A DNA stretch of 8,117 nt from Clostridia bacterium (GTDB taxonomy: Bacteria; Bacillota; Clostridia; Oscillospirales; UBA644), in contig JAFPBP010000095.1 in the NCBI GenBank assembly GCA_017424085.1, positions 1-8,117 of the forward strand, written 5' to 3'. Below, one piece after another: positions 5,848-8,117 of this stretch. The notes beneath the pieces are model-generated. The model made no database searches. It was not told the DNA's origin and saw nothing but the letters and a program-made list of their open reading frames with translations. The position numbers and the translations under genes are program-made. The first letter of the stretch is position 1, and every line of letters begins with the position of its first letter.

Positions 5848-7594
5848 AAGACTCAAGATTCAATGCGGTGGAATCCTTGATTTCATACGTGGGCAGGGTA
5901 AATTCTCCCACGAAGCGATTGTCGCTTGCCTTCACGTCCCTGCAATGATCCAGACGGATCAGCCCCTTCGCCTCGGGCTTGCGGCATTCTGCGGCAGGGG
6001 ATCGGAAGATTGTGTTTTGTTCAAGGGTCAGACCTCCCGTGGAATAGGCGTAGAGCACGGGAGTATCCGCCGTGTCAAAGCGGTTGTGATGAATTCGGAT
6101 GTTTTTATGATAGGGAAGGTCGGTTACGGGCTCGGGCACCACGGGGCAGACCGAGATGATCCCGTGGCAGAACTGATAATCGGAGGTGAGGCAGGCGTCG
6201 GTGAAAACGTTGTCCGCAATCTCCACGTCGTGGCACTCGCCCGATTCAAACCAATAGTTGGAGTCCCCCGCCACCAAGATCGCCGCCCCCGAGGAGGCGA
6301 ACAGGTTCCCCGTGATTCGCACGGGCTTGGGTGTGGAGACCAGAACACCCCGCGCGCGGCAGGAGCCGAAGCGGTTGTTTCTGCAAACGAACGCCGCCGT
6401 GTTGCTCAGATTGTCCAGCGCCAGCGCCTTGGGGTCGGATGCCGCCTGCAGAAGGTGGTCGGGGAGATCGGAGTCAAAGGTTACGGTAAAATATTCGTAG
6501 GTGTCCGACAGGGCGTATTCGGATACGGTTGCCTGTCCCACCGCCGTCATGTGCTTTCGCTCGATAAAGCCGAGGCGATCTCCCGCCTCTGCCCAATAGA
6601 GAAATCCGCATGCCTGAGGATGCTCGTACTTGCATCGGAGGGTTCGGGCGTTGATCACCTCTGCCACAGTAACGCAGCAACCGTGTACGTTGATGGGATC
6701 GTCCATCAGCCCCAAAAAGGAGCATTCCTCAATGGTGACCGTGCCCCGATTGCAGGTTACGTGCATGCCGTCGTCCCGCCCGCTGACGATGAGCCGTCCT
6801 GCGGCGCGGTTGGGAAGAAAATGGACCCGACGGAAGGTGACGTCCTCGTTGAATTGGGCAAGACAGCCCAAGCCTCCGCAGGAATGGAAGGTCAGATCCT
6901 CCAGCGTGACGTTTTTGCATTTTTCGCAGAACGCCCCCGCATGCTCTCTTGCGTTGTGCCGCAGAACGAAAATATTGCCCACCGCAAGGTTTTGGCTGAT
7001 CCTGCCCCGCATGCGGTAGACCGAATCTCCCAGCGCCTCGATCCGGGAAAAACGGAAGGAATCGCCTGTATCACGGCGCACGGTTCGGGTGTTGACGTCG
7101 AATTGGATGGAGCCTTGTCCCATTTTTCTCCATTCGTCGTTCCCGATGTCGAAATAAAGCGCTCCGTCGTCCCTCAGCTCATGGGGAAAGGCGGCGGGAT
7201 CCACGTAGAGATCCACGAAATCGTCTCCGATATTGCGGACGATTCCCTCTGCCACCAAGGGCTTTTTCCAATCGATCACGGCGTTTTTGACGGTGACGTT
7301 TTTGCAGTGATCCAGCGTGATCGCCTGCATTTGTCCCTCAAAATACAGATGAGAGCCGTTGAAATCCAGAATTACGTTTTCCATCTCCCTCAGACGGATC
7401 CCCAGCTTTCGCTGGGGGAGAACGTCGGTGTTGGACAGACGGTAATCGTGGGTGAATTTCGGCGTGAAATAATAATTGCCTCGCTCCAATACGAAATGAG
7501 CGTCGCGGGGAAACCGTTGAAGCAACCGATCCAAGGCGATCGTAACGTCGGTTTCGGGCAAAATGCCGTATTCTTTGCAATCGATCCGAATCAT
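5846..7594 (-). CDS. GH110-like right-handed beta-helix protein (putative alpha-1,3-galactosidase family)
   Basis: A 582-residue protein with repeated short strands and turn asparagines (for example CKNVTVKNAVIDW, CKNVTLEDLTFH, CRNNRF, EIADNVF, IRIHHNRF), the signature of a right-handed parallel beta-helix. An inserted barrel-like segment (about 105-200) and the run ISQNLAVGNIFVLRH (199-213) resemble GH110 enzymes, which hydrolyse terminal alpha-1,3-linked galactose. The acidic motifs SGRDDGMH (271-278) and MDDPINVHG (297-305) place Asp275, Asp298 and Asp299 at the spacing I recall for the catalytic aspartates of characterised GH110 (321, 344, 345). Unlike those, no signal peptide is present. 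I choose the ATG at 7592-7594 because AAGGAG lies 5 nt upstream; longer reading back to 7774 runs through the phosphoribosyltransferase gene and has unnatural composition. It starts 22 nt after that gene's stop. Substrate specificity is not established; it could also be a divergent pectin-lyase-fold enzyme. Confidence 0.8.
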   Translation of the reverse strand: MIRIDCKEYGILPETDVTIALDRLLQRFPRDAHFVLERGNYYFTPKFTHDYRLSNTDVLPQRKLGIRLREMENVILDFNGSHLYFEGQMQAITLDHCKNVTVKNAVIDWKKPLVAEGIVRNIGDDFVDLYVDPAAFPHELRDDGALYFDIGNDEWRKMGQGSIQFDVNTRTVRRDTGDSFRFSRIEALGDSVYRMRGRISQNLAVGNIFVLRHNAREHAGAFCEKCKNVTLEDLTFHSCGGLGCLAQFNEDVTFRRVHFLPNRAAGRLIVSGRDDGMHVTCNRGTVTIEECSFLGLMDDPINVHGCCVTVAEVINARTLRCKYEHPQACGFLYWAEAGDRLGFIERKHMTAVGQATVSEYALSDTYEYFTVTFDSDLPDHLLQAASDPKALALDNLSNTAAFVCRNNRFGSCRARGVLVSTPKPVRITGNLFASSGAAILVAGDSNYWFESGECHDVEIADNVFTDACLTSDYQFCHGIISVCPVVPEPVTDLPYHKNIRIHHNRFDTADTPVLYAYSTGGLTLEQNTIFRSPAAECRKPEAKGLIRLDHCRDVKASDNRFVGEFTLPTYEIKDSTALNLES

Positions 7595-7599
7595 AAAGG

Positions 7600-7605
7600 C
7601 TCCTT
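7600..7605 (-). promoter_or_regulatory. Ribosome binding site that fixes the start of the GH110-like gene
   Basis: AAGGAG on the minus strand lies 5 nt before the ATG at 7592-7594, within the 22-nt gap after the phosphoribosyltransferase stop. It supports the internal start over an in-frame ATG at 7774 that lies inside the upstream gene. Confidence 0.85.
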
Positions 7606-7616
7606 GCGTATTTTTG

Positions 7617-8117
7617 TTACAGGGGACGTCCCTCCGAATCCAAAAGGGGAAGATATTCCAGATACAGAATGTCGTCGCGGTCCTTGGCATCGCCCTCGGC
7701 GAGGATCGCCATTTTGCCCACGATGTTGCCCTCTGCCTTATTGACCAGAGTTTCCAGCGCCGCCAACGATTCACCCGTGCTGATCACGTCGTCCACGATC
7801 AGGATCCGCTTGCCCTTCATGGCGTCCAGATCCGATTGATCCAGATACAGGGTCTGACGGGCGGCGGTGGTGATGGACTGCACCTCCACGGCGACGGGAT
7901 TCTGCATATAAAGCTTGGGTGCCTTACGGGCGAGAACGTACTTGTTTTTCCCTGCCTGCGCGGTCATTTCGTGAGCAAGGGGAATGCCCTTGGATTCTGC
8001 GGTGATCAGAAGATCGAATTCGGGCGCCTTCTTCAGCAGCGCCGTGGCGGAGGCTTGGGTCAGCTCCACGTCTCCGAAAATGACGAAGCCCGCAATGCAA
8101 AGCTTCTCGTTCAGGGG
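7617..8117 (-). CDS. Type I phosphoribosyltransferase, adenine phosphoribosyltransferase-like (5' end outside the window)
   Basis: The C-terminal 166 residues of a phosphoribosyltransferase of the Apt/Hpt type, cytoplasmic enzymes of purine salvage that join a base to PRPP. The PRPP-binding loop ILIVDDVISTGES (7767-7805) is complete, with the two aspartates and the following Thr-Gly. TAESKGIPLAHEM and the downstream YVLARK are typical of the adenine/xanthine branch. The reading frame stays open to the window edge: upstream of the GTG at 8069 it continues as PLNEKLCIAGFVIFGDVELT, which fits the family, so that GTG is not the start and the gene is truncated by the window. The C-terminus ends in YLPLLDSEGRPL. 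It is the first visible gene of the minus-strand operon; the promoter must lie to the right. The base specificity (adenine versus hypoxanthine or xanthine) cannot be settled from this part. Confidence 0.9.
   Translation of the reverse strand, partial: PLNEKLCIAGFVIFGDVELTQASATALLKKAPEFDLLITAESKGIPLAHEMTAQAGKNKYVLARKAPKLYMQNPVAVEVQSITTAARQTLYLDQSDLDAMKGKRILIVDDVISTGESLAALETLVNKAEGNIVGKMAILAEGDAKDRDDILYLEYLPLLDSEGRPL

Noticed and set aside
5945..7744. Plus-strand open reading frame of 599 codons
   Set aside because: It is the antisense shadow of the GH110-like gene, has no recognisable family and no convincing ribosome binding site.
7595..7774. N-terminal extension of the GH110-like protein to an ATG at 7774
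   Set aside because: It overlaps the phosphoribosyltransferase gene in another frame, has Trp/Arg-rich shadow-like composition, and the internal ATG has an AAGGAG site.
8067..8069. GTG as start of the phosphoribosyltransferase
   Set aside because: The frame is open to the window edge and the upstream residues match the family, so the true start lies outside.

Overview
The window looks like a chromosomal segment of a Gram-positive, probably clostridial (Firmicutes), bacterium with moderate to slightly GC-rich DNA. The clues are strong AAGGAG/AGGAGG ribosome binding sites, consensus sigma-A promoters, short intergenic gaps, intrinsic hairpin-T terminators, tRNAs with encoded CCA, and a YdiF/Uup-type ABC-F protein. 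No protein here has a signal peptide or membrane segment, so all five appear cytoplasmic. There is no sign of phage, transposon, integrase or CRISPR.

Layout. (a) 1-53 is the unresolved edge of a neighbouring gene. (b) 55-326, minus strand, is a two-tRNA operon: a perfect-consensus promoter (TTGACA-17-TATAAT), tRNA-Leu(UAA), initiator tRNA-Met(CAT), and a terminator abutting the last tRNA. The initiator tRNA carries one extra base in its T-stem. (c) 327-526 is non-coding, with a 14-bp palindrome and a T-tailed inverted repeat. (d) 527-3927, plus strand, is a two-gene operon with its own good promoter: a DUF4838 protein (glycoside-hydrolase-like, unknown substrate), then a short neutral/alkaline-ceramidase-like metal hydrolase 18 nt downstream, closed by a bidirectional terminator. 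(e) 3936-8117, minus strand, is a convergent operon read from the right edge: a type I phosphoribosyltransferase (5' end outside the window), a right-handed beta-helix protein resembling GH110 alpha-1,3-galactosidases, and an ABC-F ribosome-associated ATPase.

How the genes may work together. Tight spacing suggests that the DUF4838 and ceramidase-like genes act in one pathway, perhaps on an imported glycoconjugate or amidated sugar. The ceramidase-like protein keeps the predicted metal ligands but has Asn where ceramidases have the Ser nucleophile, so literal ceramidase activity is unlikely. The GH110-like gene sits between two housekeeping-type genes, with its stop codon next to and partly inside the ribosome binding site of the ABC-F gene. 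Two sugar/lipid-type hydrolase candidates and a GH110-like enzyme on either side of one terminator are suggestive of a small intracellular glycan-processing locus, but that link is inference.

The strongest points for follow-up are the T-stem insertion in the initiator tRNA, the nucleophile replacement in the ceramidase-like protein, the signal-less GH110-like protein, and the near-total avoidance of TTA/CTA/TCA codons, which creates very long but spurious antisense reading frames.
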